48,477 nucleotides of DNA from Acidobacteria bacterium UBA2990. Lineage in GTDB: Bacteria > Acidobacteriota > Vicinamibacteria > Vicinamibacterales > UBA8438. Both the position numbers and the translations under genes were made by a program. Below are positions 8,334 to 16,989 of this stretch, piece after piece. The stretch covers positions 91,721 to 140,197 of the forward strand of contig DEAE01000014.1 in NCBI GenBank assembly GCA_002347025.1. Direction: 5' to 3'. The notes below the pieces were generated by a model, which was not told the origin of the DNA, made no database searches, and saw only the letters and a list, made by a program, of their open reading frames with translations. The number at the start of each line of letters is the position of its first letter. Within the stretch, counting starts at the first letter, position 1.

Positions 8334-9701
8334 ATGACAATACAGGTAGCGTTCCTTCGGTTGGTTGTTCTACTCGTTGGGCTGGGTGTGGGTAATGCTG
8401 CGGCACAGCCGTCTAGGCTCCTTACGGCTGCTAAACAGGGAGACATGACGACTGTTGGACACCTGGTTGAAGAAGGGGTGGCACTCGACCAATCAGAGGG
8501 GGACGGCACGACACCATTGCACTGGGTGGTCTATCACGATCAGAGAGGCATGGCGCGTCGATTACTAACCGCTGGTGCTGACGTGAACGTCGCGAATGAC
8601 CTTGGTGTGACTGCACTCTGGATTGCCAGCCAGAATGGAAGTGAAGAACTTGTTCGAATATTGCTGGATGCTGGTGCCAAGCCGAACCTGTCATTAACGG
8701 CTGGGGAAACACCTCTGATGGTAGCCTCACGTTCTGGGGCACATGAGGCTTTACGGTTGCTGGTTAGTTATGGCGCTGACCTAGAAGCCCGAGGTCCACG
8801 GGGCCAGACAGCTCTCATGTGGGCGGTGGCTCAAGGTCATTTTGAGGCTGTCAGGTTACTGTTATATCTCGGTGCAGACCCTCACGCACGGTCCGATGTT
8901 TGGGGGGAGGTTATGGGGGTCCCGCCACACGGGCAATCTGAGTACAACCTTGAGATTCCTCACGGCGGGAATACAGCGCTGATGTTTGCGGCACGGGAGG
9001 GATCCATAGCGGCGGCACGGCACCTTATTGCTGCCGGGGCTGACGTCAACGACACCAACGCGTGGGGGGTCAGCGCGACTACGATGGCGGCACATGCTGG
9101 CTTTGGTGAATTGGTCGAGCTACTGCTTGGTGCAGGCGCCAACCCTAATGCGGCAGAAGCGGGCTTTGCAGCAATTCACGTTGGGGTTATGCGTCGAGAT
9201 TTATCGATGGTCCGGGCTCTACTTGAGCATGGTGCGGATCCGAATGCGGTGCTCCAGACATGGACGCCAATCCGCCGTGCGTCGCGTGATCTTCATTTTG
9301 CCCCACCCTTGGTTGGGGCGACACCGTTTTGGCTAGCTTCACGGTTTGTTCAGCCGGGAATTATGCGTTTGTTGGCCGATCATGGTGCTGACCCCAAGGT
9401 AGTACACCATGCGGCTTATAAATCTCCAGCCGATTTACAACCGCTTCAAGAGCGGACGACTGCGCTAATGGCTGTTACCGGGATGGGTGGTGCTCGACGA
9501 TTGCGATCGTGGGCCCCCCTCGATTCTGCTGACATTGAGGAGCTGGCACTTGAGTCGGCAAAATTAGCTGTGGAGCTAGGTGCTGATATCCATGCGACCG
9601 ATCTTGAAGGTCGCACTGCACTGGATGGGGCCAGGACGGCTCGCTGGCGTGCTGTGGCTGCGTTTCTTGAATCCCGTGGGGCTCGCCCAGGCGGGAACTG
9701 A
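8334..9701 (+). CDS. Exported ankyrin-repeat protein, cassette copy 1
   Basis: The protein begins with a Sec-type signal (hydrophobic LRLVVLLVGLGVGNAAAQ) and then carries roughly nine ankyrin repeats, recognised by repeated TPLHWVVYHD, TALMWAVAQGHFEAVRLLLYLGAD and NTALMFAAREG patterns with GADxN turns. A non-repeat insertion near residues 180-205 contains GVPPHGQSEYNLEIPHGG. Ankyrin stacks bind other proteins; there is no enzyme signature. Its position directly after DUF1592 and DUF1552 genes is repeated at 43592-45181, so it probably serves those proteins, perhaps as a periplasmic assembly or partner protein (inference). ATG at 8334 lies 122 bases after the DUF1552 stop, with no strong ribosome-binding site. 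Confidence 0.92.
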   Translation: MTIQVAFLRLVVLLVGLGVGNAAAQPSRLLTAAKQGDMTTVGHLVEEGVALDQSEGDGTTPLHWVVYHDQRGMARRLLTAGADVNVANDLGVTALWIASQNGSEELVRILLDAGAKPNLSLTAGETPLMVASRSGAHEALRLLVSYGADLEARGPRGQTALMWAVAQGHFEAVRLLLYLGADPHARSDVWGEVMGVPPHGQSEYNLEIPHGGNTALMFAAREGSIAAARHLIAAGADVNDTNAWGVSATTMAAHAGFGELVELLLGAGANPNAAEAGFAAIHVGVMRRDLSMVRALLEHGADPNAVLQTWTPIRRASRDLHFAPPLVGATPFWLASRFVQPGIMRLLADHGADPKVVHHAAYKSPADLQPLQERTTALMAVTGMGGARRLRSWAPLDSADIEELALESAKLAVELGADIHATDLEGRTALDGARTARWRAVAAFLESRGARPGGN

Positions 9702-9804
9702 GCTTAGGGAAATCTTTCTTCGCTTCTCAATTACCCTACCCGCTCGAGCATAATTGCTGGTGTTTCTGCGCTAAGCTAGGGTGGACTCCTCCTGAGAGGG
9801 CCTC

Positions 9805-10104
9805 GTGGTTCAGACCGCAAGGTGCACAAGAGCTGCTATCAATACGAGCCGAGAACCGGTGTCAAGCTGGCTGATCAGTGTCGGTGAAGATTTGTTTGCT
9901 GTGTCACTTGGGGTGTTGACGATTGGCTACTCTTGGCTGGCACTGGCTGTCGCCGTTAGCCTGTTTGTAGGTGTTGTCTGTTTTTTGGGGTGTTGTATCC
10001 CGCTCCGTACGACGATGGCTCAGTGGGTGCCGATCTGGCAATATCGAAGTGAGCTGATGGGTGCTGTAAGTGACCTCGCTTACTTTAGGCTTGGGGTTTC
10101 ATGA
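9805..10104 (+). pseudogene. Remnant of a DUF4126 membrane protein (C-terminal half)
   Basis: Ninety-nine residues, of which TRAAINTSREPVSSWLISVGED matches my recollection of the conserved core of DUF4126 proteins (usually written RAxxNxSPEPxSNWxxSxxED). It is followed by two hydrophobic segments. DUF4126 proteins normally run to ~190 residues with helices before this motif. Here an in-frame TGA at 9793-9795 lies just upstream, and neither of the other frames of 9702-9804 gives a recognisable N-terminal half. The GTG at 9805 has a GAGAGG upstream, so a short expressed product cannot be excluded. Its end overlaps the convergent acyl-CoA dehydrogenase gene by 20 bases. Confidence 0.5.
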
Positions 10105-11257
10105 TCTGTTTGGCGATAGTTTGCAGTTGGACATTCGAAGTGCCCTCGTAAATCTGGCCGATTTTTGCGTCCCGGTAGAGCTTTTCTACGGGGTAGTCCT
10201 TGGTGTAGCCAACTCCGCCGAATAGTTGGACCGCAAGGGACGTGGCGCGTTCAGCTACTTGCGAAGAGAAGAGTTTGGCCATGGCCCCTTCGGTTTGGAA
10301 AGGTTGCCCCCTACCGTGTAAGCGGGCTGCGTTGTAGACGCCCAACCTAGCCATGTCCACTTCAGTTTGTGCCTGTGCCAGTTGGAATTGGACTGCCTGG
10401 AAATCTCCGATTGCCCGGCCAAATTGGTGCCGTTCTTGGACATAGTGGAGCGCATGACGCAAAGCACCTTGAGCGAGCCCAACCATCTGGGCGCCAATCC
10501 CGATTCGGCCTTCATTGAGTGTTTCGATAGCGACCTTGTATCCGTGTTCTCGCTCCCCAAGGATGTTTTGTTTAGGCACACGACATTCATCGAGCACTAA
10601 TTCACATGTGCTAGTAGCACGAATGCCGAGTTTATCTTCCTTTTTACCCACTGTGAAACCTGGCCTATCGTGTTCAATCACGAAGGCGGTGATACCTCGG
10701 TGGCCGGCATCTCGATTTGAATTGGCCATGACTATGAACAACTCGGCCTCACGAGCGTTCGTGATCCACAGCTTTCTACCGTTCAGCACGTAGTCGTTGC
10801 CATCGAGGGCCGCTCTAGTGGTCAAGGAGAAAGCATCGCTACCGGATCCGGCCTCAGAGAGAGCGTAGGCGCCGACAGTTCCACTAGCGAGTTGGGGAAG
10901 AAATCTTGCTTGGAGGTCGTTGGATCCCCATTTCAGGATGGCATTGATCACTAGGGTGTTCTGGACGTCAACAACAACGGAGAGCGAGGGATCAACTCGA
11001 GCCAACTCTTCGACTGCAAGTATCGATAGGAAAAAGTGTGCGCCGGCACCGCCAAATCTTTCAGGGATTTCGATTGCCATCAGGCCGAGCTTGAAGAGCT
11101 GGTTAATTAGCTCCTGTGGGATGGCCCCTCGTTCGTCCATATCCCGGACTTTCGGTGCAACTTCAGTTTCTGCAAAATTGCGAACGGTGGATCGGAATAG
11201 CTGTTCATCCTCGCTCAGGGTAGTCAGGGGTGGTGCAAGGGAAGGTTTGTCGTTCAT
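10085..11257 (-). CDS. Acyl-CoA dehydrogenase (short/branched-chain type)
   Basis: FAD enzyme introducing a 2,3-double bond into an acyl-CoA, passing electrons to electron-transfer flavoprotein. The length (390 aa) is standard. Visible signatures: ALSEAGSGSDAF (FAD/substrate loop), WITNARE, the helix QERHQFGRAIGDFQAVQ, and QLFGGVGYTKDYPVEKLYRDAKIGQ. The catalytic base is Glu371 in IYEGTSN, the position used by short- and branched-chain enzymes. SEAGSGSDAFSLTTRA most resembles short/branched-chain (ACADSB-like) dehydrogenases, though substrate cannot be fixed by eye. The acyl-CoA mutase large-subunit gene ends 56 bases upstream on the same strand, so a shared branched-chain acyl-CoA role is likely. 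Confidence 0.93.
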   Translation of the reverse strand: MNDKPSLAPPLTTLSEDEQLFRSTVRNFAETEVAPKVRDMDERGAIPQELINQLFKLGLMAIEIPERFGGAGAHFFLSILAVEELARVDPSLSVVVDVQNTLVINAILKWGSNDLQARFLPQLASGTVGAYALSEAGSGSDAFSLTTRAALDGNDYVLNGRKLWITNAREAELFIVMANSNRDAGHRGITAFVIEHDRPGFTVGKKEDKLGIRATSTCELVLDECRVPKQNILGEREHGYKVAIETLNEGRIGIGAQMVGLAQGALRHALHYVQERHQFGRAIGDFQAVQFQLAQAQTEVDMARLGVYNAARLHGRGQPFQTEGAMAKLFSSQVAERATSLAVQLFGGVGYTKDYPVEKLYRDAKIGQIYEGTSNVQLQTIAKQIMKPQA

Positions 11258-11313
11258 AGAGGTTCCTTGAGATCACTCTGTGGGTCCTAGAGACAGGCTT
11301 TAGTTGAATCGGT

Positions 11314-12921
11314 TTAGATAGAGGTCGCTTCTTCGTATTCGCCCCACACCTCGCGCAACACGTCACAGATTTCTCCGAGCGTGGCGTAGACACGCACCGA
11401 TTCAAGCAGTGGAGGCATTAGGTTGTTAGAGCCGGTTGCTGCATCGCGTAGTTGATCGAGAGCTAGGCTAACGGCAGTAGCGTTTCGACGTTCCCGTAGA
11501 TCGCCGAGTTTAGCGCACTGTGTTGTGGCAGTGTCCTCGTCGATGTAAAGAGTGCCTACGGTAGCTTTGTTCTCGCTGGTGAAGGCGTTGACCCCGACTA
11601 CTTGTCGCTCTTCAGACTCGACCTCTTGCTGGAATCGATAGGCACTAGAAGCTACTTCGCGTTGTGGGAAACCCTCTTCGATAGCTTCTACCATTCCACC
11701 GAGATCGTCGATGCGTTGGAAATACTCCGAGGCGCCCTGCTCCATGTCGCGTGTCAGGCGTTCCACAAAGTATGACCCGCCGAGAGGATCGACATAGTTA
11801 GGCACGCCGCTTTCATGGGCGATAACTTGTTGAGTTCGTAGTGCTAGCAGGGCCGCCTCTTTTGTCGGTAGAGAGAGTGCTTCGTCAAGAGAATTTGTAT
11901 GGAGCGAATTGGTTCCACCCATGACTGCAGCAAGTGCTTGTAGTGCTGTGCGAACGACATTGTTATAGGGTTCTTGGGCGGTTAAAGAGACGCCGGCTGT
12001 TTGGGTGTGAAATCGCAGCTTCCACGACCTTTCGTCAGTTGCACCGAAACGATCCCGCATAACATGGGCCCATAAGGTGCGTGCGGCTCGGAATTTTGCA
12101 ATTTCTTCGAAAAAATCGTTGTGTGCGTTGAAAAAAAATGACATCCGTGGAGCAAAGCTATCGACGTTCAACCCGGCATTGATCCCGTAGCGCACATATT
12201 CGATACCGTCACGCAGTGTGAAGGCTAATTCCTGAAGAGCTGTGGCTCCTGCTTCTCGGATGTGGTAGCCGCTCACTGAGATCGGGTTCCAACGGGGAAC
12301 TTTCTGGGTGCAAAATTCAAAGGTGTCGGTGATCAGCCGCATAGAAGGACGTGGTGGAAAAATGTATTCCTTCTGTGCGATGTACTCCTTCAGGATGTCG
12401 TTCTGGATCGTGCCTGAGAGTTGAGCCCATTTGATTCCCTGCTGCTCGGCCACGACAAGGTACATGGCGAAGATGATGGCAGCCGGAGAGTTGATTGTCA
12501 TTGACGTAGTGATCTGATCCAGTCGGATGCCGTCAAATAACTGCTCCATATCGGCCAATGATGCCACGCTGACTCCACACTTACCGACTTCTCCTTTTGA
12601 GAGCTGGTGATCCGGGTCGCGGCCCATCAGCGTCGGGAGGTCGAAGGCCACACTTAATCCTGTTCCGCCGGCAGCCAAAAGCTCTTGGTACCGATGATTG
12701 GTTGCTGATGGTGTGCCGAAGCCTGAGAACTGTCTCATGGTCCACAGCTTGCCCCCATAGCCGCTAGTGTGAATACCGCGGGTATAGGGAAACTGGCCTG
12801 GTCCTGTATGTTCTACGTTAGGAGCAAGATCTTCAGCCGTGTAGAGGGCCTTGATAGAGCGTCCGGATACGGTTGTGTGGTCGGCGGCTGTTTTTGTCCC
12901 GTCTGATGATGTCTTGGCCAT
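11314..12921 (-). CDS. icmA: Acyl-CoA mutase large subunit, isobutyryl-CoA mutase-like
   Basis: 535-residue TIM-barrel catalytic subunit of the B12-dependent acyl-CoA mutase family; the C-terminal B12-binding domain is absent, so a separate small subunit is required and none lies in the window. Family anchors: QFPYTRGIH, LSVAFDLPTLMGRD, GTIQNDILKEY, SVSGYHIREAGAT (His220, matching His244 of Propionibacterium methylmalonyl-CoA mutase), and AGVSLTAQEPYNNVVRT. Ungapped alignment from memory places Phe65 at the mutase Tyr89 position and Gln183 at the Arg207 position. Tyr/Arg bind methylmalonyl-CoA's carboxylate, while Phe/Gln are the known isobutyryl-CoA mutase pair. Routine annotation would say methylmalonyl-CoA mutase; the residues argue for isobutyryl-/butyryl-CoA interconversion. 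The symbol is tentative. Confidence 0.85.
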   Translation of the reverse strand: MAKTSSDGTKTAADHTTVSGRSIKALYTAEDLAPNVEHTGPGQFPYTRGIHTSGYGGKLWTMRQFSGFGTPSATNHRYQELLAAGGTGLSVAFDLPTLMGRDPDHQLSKGEVGKCGVSVASLADMEQLFDGIRLDQITTSMTINSPAAIIFAMYLVVAEQQGIKWAQLSGTIQNDILKEYIAQKEYIFPPRPSMRLITDTFEFCTQKVPRWNPISVSGYHIREAGATALQELAFTLRDGIEYVRYGINAGLNVDSFAPRMSFFFNAHNDFFEEIAKFRAARTLWAHVMRDRFGATDERSWKLRFHTQTAGVSLTAQEPYNNVVRTALQALAAVMGGTNSLHTNSLDEALSLPTKEAALLALRTQQVIAHESGVPNYVDPLGGSYFVERLTRDMEQGASEYFQRIDDLGGMVEAIEEGFPQREVASSAYRFQQEVESEERQVVGVNAFTSENKATVGTLYIDEDTATTQCAKLGDLRERRNATAVSLALDQLRDAATGSNNLMPPLLESVRVYATLGEICDVLREVWGEYEEATSI

Positions 12922-13081
12922 GAGATTTTTGAAGTTGGTTTCCGGTTCGCGTCAAGTGCTTTCCTGTGGCATCGTACACCGTATCAGCGACTGAGTGCCG
13001 ATTGGCCTATTCGGATCCTTGGGAGAGTTGGTTTATTGTTAGATTGTGCCCTAGACTTGGTGGCCAAGGCGGAAGTAGACG

Positions 13082-13111
13082 TTGACACTTTACCCTTCGG
13101 TTGACCAGAAT
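13082..13111 (+). promoter_or_regulatory. Possible promoter in the divergent 12922-13121 spacer
   Basis: TTGACA at 13082-13087 is a perfect -35 hexamer. CAGAAT at 13106-13111 is a weak (4 of 6) -10 with an 18-base spacer. The spacer separates the minus-strand mutase gene from the plus-strand secreted-protein gene. If used, transcription would begin after 13101-13103 and the GTG at 13122 would be nearly leaderless. Sigma-70 rules are assumed. Confidence 0.25.
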
Positions 13112-13121
13112 CTTGATTACT

Positions 13122-13973
13122 GTGCAACGTGTGTTTAGAAGGCCTTTTGGACGGTGGGTTTTAAGGCCGCTGCTTTTGGCTGTATTCTGCACCTCTGCTG
13201 GCTCGGCCCAAATCCGGGTAGATGCACCCATCCCTCACTCGGTTGGACAGAGCGTGTCGCCGTCGTTTGAAGGATGGCACCCCAATCCGGACGGCACGCG
13301 TAGTCTTGTGTTTGGCTACTTTAATCGGAACTACGAAGAACGCCTCGATATCCCGGTCGGACCTAACAACCAGTTCACACCAGGTTCTTCTGACCGAGGG
13401 CAGCCAACACATTTCCTGCCAAGGCGTCAGACTGGAACGTTTGCGGTCGTTGTGTCTGCCGACTTTACCGGTTCACTTACTTGGTCGGTTACCTCCAACG
13501 GTGAGACCATTGCCATTCCGGGACACCTGCGTCCAGAGTGGCAGATCACGGCTCTAAGAGAAATCACAAGTGGGAACACCCCGCCAGTGGTGAGAGTTCA
13601 CAACGCGGCTGGGCCACCGAGCCAGGGGCCAGGGGGAATTCGCACTAGCTGGGCGACGAAGGTAGCTGAACCGACTGCTTTGAGTGTGTGGGTTAGTGAT
13701 GATGGAGTAAGAAAGGTGAGGGCGGCACAGCGGCCTCCTCGTTTTGGGGTTGTCTGGAGCAAATATCGAGGTCCAGGTTCGGTTCATTTCGATCCATCAG
13801 ATCCAGAGTTCTCATCTGTCGGCAGGGCGGTGACTATGGTGACGTTCGATGAGCCTGGCGAATATATGTTGAGGGCCTTGGCTTGGGACGACTCTGGTGG
13901 CCAGGGGACCATTATGGCTGGTGGCTTCTTTTGTTGCTGGACCAATGCTTATGTGGTGGTCGAGGTAGAGTAG
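13122..13973 (+). CDS. Exported protein of unknown function with PKD/Ig-like C-terminus
   Basis: I do not recognise a named family. From GTG 13122 the N-terminus VQRVFRRPFGRWVLRP followed by LLLAVFCTSAGSAQ is a classic Sec signal with cleavage near SAQ. The mature part is beta-rich. It has GYFNRNYEERLDIPVGPNN near its start, a central SLTWSVTSNGET strand, and RTSWATKVAEPTALSVWVSDDG. A C-terminal sandwich-like segment VTFDEPGEYMLRALAWDDSG resembles PKD or Ig-like domains, and an adjacent Cys pair (FFCCWTNAY) sits near the end. In-frame TTG codons at 13101 and 13113 are alternative starts; none has a clear ribosome-binding site. The haem/copper protein gene follows after 65 bases, suggesting co-transcription. 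Confidence 0.7.
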   Translation: MQRVFRRPFGRWVLRPLLLAVFCTSAGSAQIRVDAPIPHSVGQSVSPSFEGWHPNPDGTRSLVFGYFNRNYEERLDIPVGPNNQFTPGSSDRGQPTHFLPRRQTGTFAVVVSADFTGSLTWSVTSNGETIAIPGHLRPEWQITALREITSGNTPPVVRVHNAAGPPSQGPGGIRTSWATKVAEPTALSVWVSDDGVRKVRAAQRPPRFGVVWSKYRGPGSVHFDPSDPEFSSVGRAVTMVTFDEPGEYMLRALAWDDSGGQGTIMAGGFFCCWTNAYVVVEVE

Positions 13974-14038
13974 TGCAGGATAGCAGTGCTACGTGATGAC
14001 CCTGGATTGTGGTTGTGTGGACATCGGGAGAGGTGAGG

Positions 14039-15364
14039 ATGCGTAATATGACCCAGCGTGGCTTCCAACGGGTGGTGCAAGGTGTGGTTGTTTCCGTGTT
14101 GACCACGAGTGTGGGCTGGGCTCAGACCGGCGAGGTGACTTTTAGTCACGATGTGGCACCCATCTTGCAGAAGAGTTGCCAGGGTTGTCACCGCCCTGGG
14201 CAGATGGGGCCGATGTCCCTGACGACCTATTCGGAGGTTAGGCCTTGGGCCCGTGCGATCCGGAGGAAAGTAGTTGAGCGGTCGATGCCACCTTGGCATC
14301 TTGACAAGACAGTTGGTATTCAGGACTTCGAAAATGACACGTCGCTGACCGATCAGGAGATTGGACTCATTGCTGACTGGGTGGATTCTGGAGCTCCCCG
14401 TGGGAGCGTTGCAGACCTGCCTCCGGTGATTGAGTGGCCAGAAGAAGACATTTGGGGTCTGGCGGATCGTTATGGTCGCCAGCCGGACCTGGTGGTGAGT
14501 TCAACTGAGTGGACTCAGAGCGCCGAAGGGCAGGACCAGTGGTGGCAACCTGTCGTCGAGACTGGCTTGACCGAAGATCGGTGGGTGACTGGGATCGAAG
14601 TGAGACCATCGGAACGCCGGATTACCCACCACTCGGTTATCTATCTTCAACAAGAGGAGCAACAGGGTGACCATGAAGCAGTGGTTGACGTTCCAGGGCG
14701 TGGTAGCTATTTGACTGAATTTGCTGTTGGCAAGATTGGTGACATATTTCGTGAGAACACTGGCAAACTCTTGAAGGCTGGTTCGAGAATTTCTTTTGAC
14801 AATCACTATCATTCAGTTGGCGAGGTGCTCACTGATTCAACAGAGGTAGGTATTTGGTTCTATCCCAAAGGTACGGTGCCAAAATATCGGGTTTATGGAG
14901 GAGCACTTGGGGTACGGCAGGCGATGGAAACGTTGGATATTCCACCAGGTAAGGTGACGACGCATCACTCCTACACGCCCTTAGCATTTCCAGCCCGGTT
15001 GGAGAATTACCAGCCCCACATGCATATTCGAGGGAAGGCAATGTCGATGGAGGCCATCTACCCGGATGGGCGAGTGGAGATGCTGAGCCACGTGGCAAGC
15101 TTCGACTTCAACTGGCATGTGAACTATGTTTATACTGACGAATCCGCACCGGTCCTGCCTAAAGGGACCGTCATACATCTCACTGCTTGGCATGACAATA
15201 CTGAGGCCAATCGTGCTAACCCAGATGCAACCCAATGGGTTGGGTGGGGGCAACGAAGTTATGACGACATGTATCATGCTCATGTGAACATAACTTACCT
15301 TACTGATGAGGATTATGAGCAGATCATTGTGGAACGTCGAGCTAATCGAACCAGCAACGACTGA
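14039..15364 (+). CDS. Haem c plus copper type II monooxygenase-like exported protein
   Basis: A signal sequence (hydrophobic VVQGVVVSVLTTSVGWAQ) is followed by a small cytochrome c-like domain with CQGCH at residues 47-51 and RPGQMGPMSL. The rest resembles the two-domain fold of copper type II, ascorbate-dependent monooxygenases (PHM/DBH family). Candidate ligands: His196-His197 (ITHHSVIYL) and His257 in NHYH for one copper; His326 and His328 (QPHMHIRGKAM) and Met410 (YDDMYHAH) for the other. All six positions therefore look preserved. Such enzymes hydroxylate an aliphatic carbon; the substrate is unknown. ATG 14039 follows GGGAGAGGTGAGG; an in-frame GTG at 14009 is less likely. The acyl-CoA ligase gene starts three bases after the stop. 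Confidence 0.82.
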   Translation: MRNMTQRGFQRVVQGVVVSVLTTSVGWAQTGEVTFSHDVAPILQKSCQGCHRPGQMGPMSLTTYSEVRPWARAIRRKVVERSMPPWHLDKTVGIQDFENDTSLTDQEIGLIADWVDSGAPRGSVADLPPVIEWPEEDIWGLADRYGRQPDLVVSSTEWTQSAEGQDQWWQPVVETGLTEDRWVTGIEVRPSERRITHHSVIYLQQEEQQGDHEAVVDVPGRGSYLTEFAVGKIGDIFRENTGKLLKAGSRISFDNHYHSVGEVLTDSTEVGIWFYPKGTVPKYRVYGGALGVRQAMETLDIPPGKVTTHHSYTPLAFPARLENYQPHMHIRGKAMSMEAIYPDGRVEMLSHVASFDFNWHVNYVYTDESAPVLPKGTVIHLTAWHDNTEANRANPDATQWVGWGQRSYDDMYHAHVNITYLTDEDYEQIIVERRANRTSND

Positions 15365-15366
15365 AC

Positions 15367-16938
15367 GTGGAGACACCTCTTACTCCTCTGGAGTTTCAGC
15401 GCCGGGCGCGTCTTCTCTACGCGGATCGGGAATGTGTCGTCGATGGTGATATTCGACTGACCTACGAGCAGTTTTTTGCGCGTTGCGACCGGTGGTCAGC
15501 AGCCCTGCAACGACTTGGAGTCCGTAGAGGGGACCGAGTTGCTTATGTTTGCCTCAATACTAGCTCCCACCTGGAATCGTTCTACGCAGTGCCGCAAATT
15601 GGTGCTGTACTGGTGCCCATCAATTTTCGCTTAAAGCCTCAAGAGATTGAGTATATCGTTCAACACTCTGGAGCTAAGGTGGTCTGTTCACACGTCGACT
15701 TTCTTGAGGTTGTCGACGCGATCCGTGGGGCCTGTCCAGCCGTAGAGCACTACGTTTCCATAGGCGGTTCTCGCGAAAGCTGGAATGATTATGAGCAGCT
15801 GATCGCTGCAGAGACCAATCAATTTGACCGGCCTTCGATCGATGAAGGCGACTTGCTAACGATTAATTACACTAGCGGGACGACATCACGGCCAAAAGGG
15901 GTGATGATCACCCATCGTAATGCTTATATGAACGCAGTGGGCACGTTAGTTCATGTCTCGATGACATGTGCAGACAGGTACCTGTGGACGCTCCCGATGT
16001 TCCATGCTAACGGGTGGACCTTCGTCTGGATCGTGACGGCGGTGGGTGGTACCCATGTGTGCCTTCGTAAGGTCGATCCGCCTGAGGCTTTCAAATTGAT
16101 TCGCGATGAGCGGATCTCGATGCTTTGCGCGGCACCGACGGTGTTGATCGGATTAGCTAGTTGTGAGAGTGAGCGGCGCGGTGACGTGCCCACTGGAGTG
16201 CGTGTCTTGACGGCAGGAGCACCTCCAGCCGCAGCTACGATTCAACGGGTCGAGGGTGAATTTGGCTGGGAATTGATTCACGTTTACGGTTTGACGGAGA
16301 CAGCGCCATTCATTACGGTGTGCGAACCGCGTCCCGAACATTCGAGACTGTCGCTTGAAGCTAGGTCTGTTGTGAAGGCTCGGCAGGGCGTGGAGCTTAT
16401 TACTTCTGGAGAAATTGCGGTTGTTGATGACAACGGGAGGAAAGTTCCTCATGATGCCCACACTCTTGGGGAGATTGTTGTACGTGGCAATGTAGTGATG
16501 GAGGGCTATTACAACGATCCGGAGGCCACAGCACAGGTGATGCGGGGGGGGTGGTTTCACAGTGGCGATGCCGCGGTGGTGCATCCAGACGGTTATTTGG
16601 AGATTCGGGACCGGTTCAAGGATGTCATTATTAGTGGCGGCGAGAACATATCATCTGTTGAAGTTGAGGGGGTACTGATGCGGCACCACGACATCGAAGA
16701 GGTTGCAGTGGTGGGCATGCCAGACCCAAAGTGGGGTGAGACTCCGTGCGCCTTTGTGGTGTTGGCGACCGATGCGAAACTGAGCGAACGAGGTCTTATC
16801 CAGTATGCTCGTGAAAGGATGGCCAACTTTAAGGCGCCCCGTAGGGTCGAGTTTGTGGCCGACTTGCCCAAGACTGCGACTGGCAAGATCAAGAAATACG
16901 TACTTAGGCAGGGTCGATCCGCCATAGCGTCTCAGTGA
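15367..16938 (+). CDS. Acyl-CoA ligase (AMP-forming, long/medium-chain fatty-acid type)
   Basis: Adenylate-forming enzyme activating a carboxylic acid to acyl-AMP, then acyl-CoA. Motifs: P-loop-like YTSGTTSRPKG at 168-178, the HVYGLTETAPF adenine-site motif, GWFHSGDAAVVHPDGYLEIRD with the hinge Asp, FKDVIISGGENISSVEVE, and the C-terminal catalytic Lys507 in TATGK. The length (523 aa) is typical. It belongs broadly with FadD/CaiC-like ligases; chain length and branching of the substrate cannot be read by eye. The GTG start sits two bases after the preceding stop with no ribosome-binding site, so translation is probably coupled. Confidence 0.9.
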   Translation: METPLTPLEFQRRARLLYADRECVVDGDIRLTYEQFFARCDRWSAALQRLGVRRGDRVAYVCLNTSSHLESFYAVPQIGAVLVPINFRLKPQEIEYIVQHSGAKVVCSHVDFLEVVDAIRGACPAVEHYVSIGGSRESWNDYEQLIAAETNQFDRPSIDEGDLLTINYTSGTTSRPKGVMITHRNAYMNAVGTLVHVSMTCADRYLWTLPMFHANGWTFVWIVTAVGGTHVCLRKVDPPEAFKLIRDERISMLCAAPTVLIGLASCESERRGDVPTGVRVLTAGAPPAAATIQRVEGEFGWELIHVYGLTETAPFITVCEPRPEHSRLSLEARSVVKARQGVELITSGEIAVVDDNGRKVPHDAHTLGEIVVRGNVVMEGYYNDPEATAQVMRGGWFHSGDAAVVHPDGYLEIRDRFKDVIISGGENISSVEVEGVLMRHHDIEEVAVVGMPDPKWGETPCAFVVLATDAKLSERGLIQYARERMANFKAPRRVEFVADLPKTATGKIKKYVLRQGRSAIASQ

Positions 16939-16989
16939 GCGCGTGTTGGTGTGGTAGTTGAGCATCAGGCAAAACGTGATTGGTGATTA

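Noticed and set aside
8334..9701. Ankyrin proteins as host-directed secreted effectors
   Set aside because: Both carry Sec-type signals and sit in redox cassettes; there is no secretion-system gene or effector signal in the window.
11314..12921. Straight annotation as methylmalonyl-CoA mutase
   Set aside because: Phe and Gln occupy the Tyr89 and Arg207 positions, which argues against methylmalonyl-CoA as the substrate.
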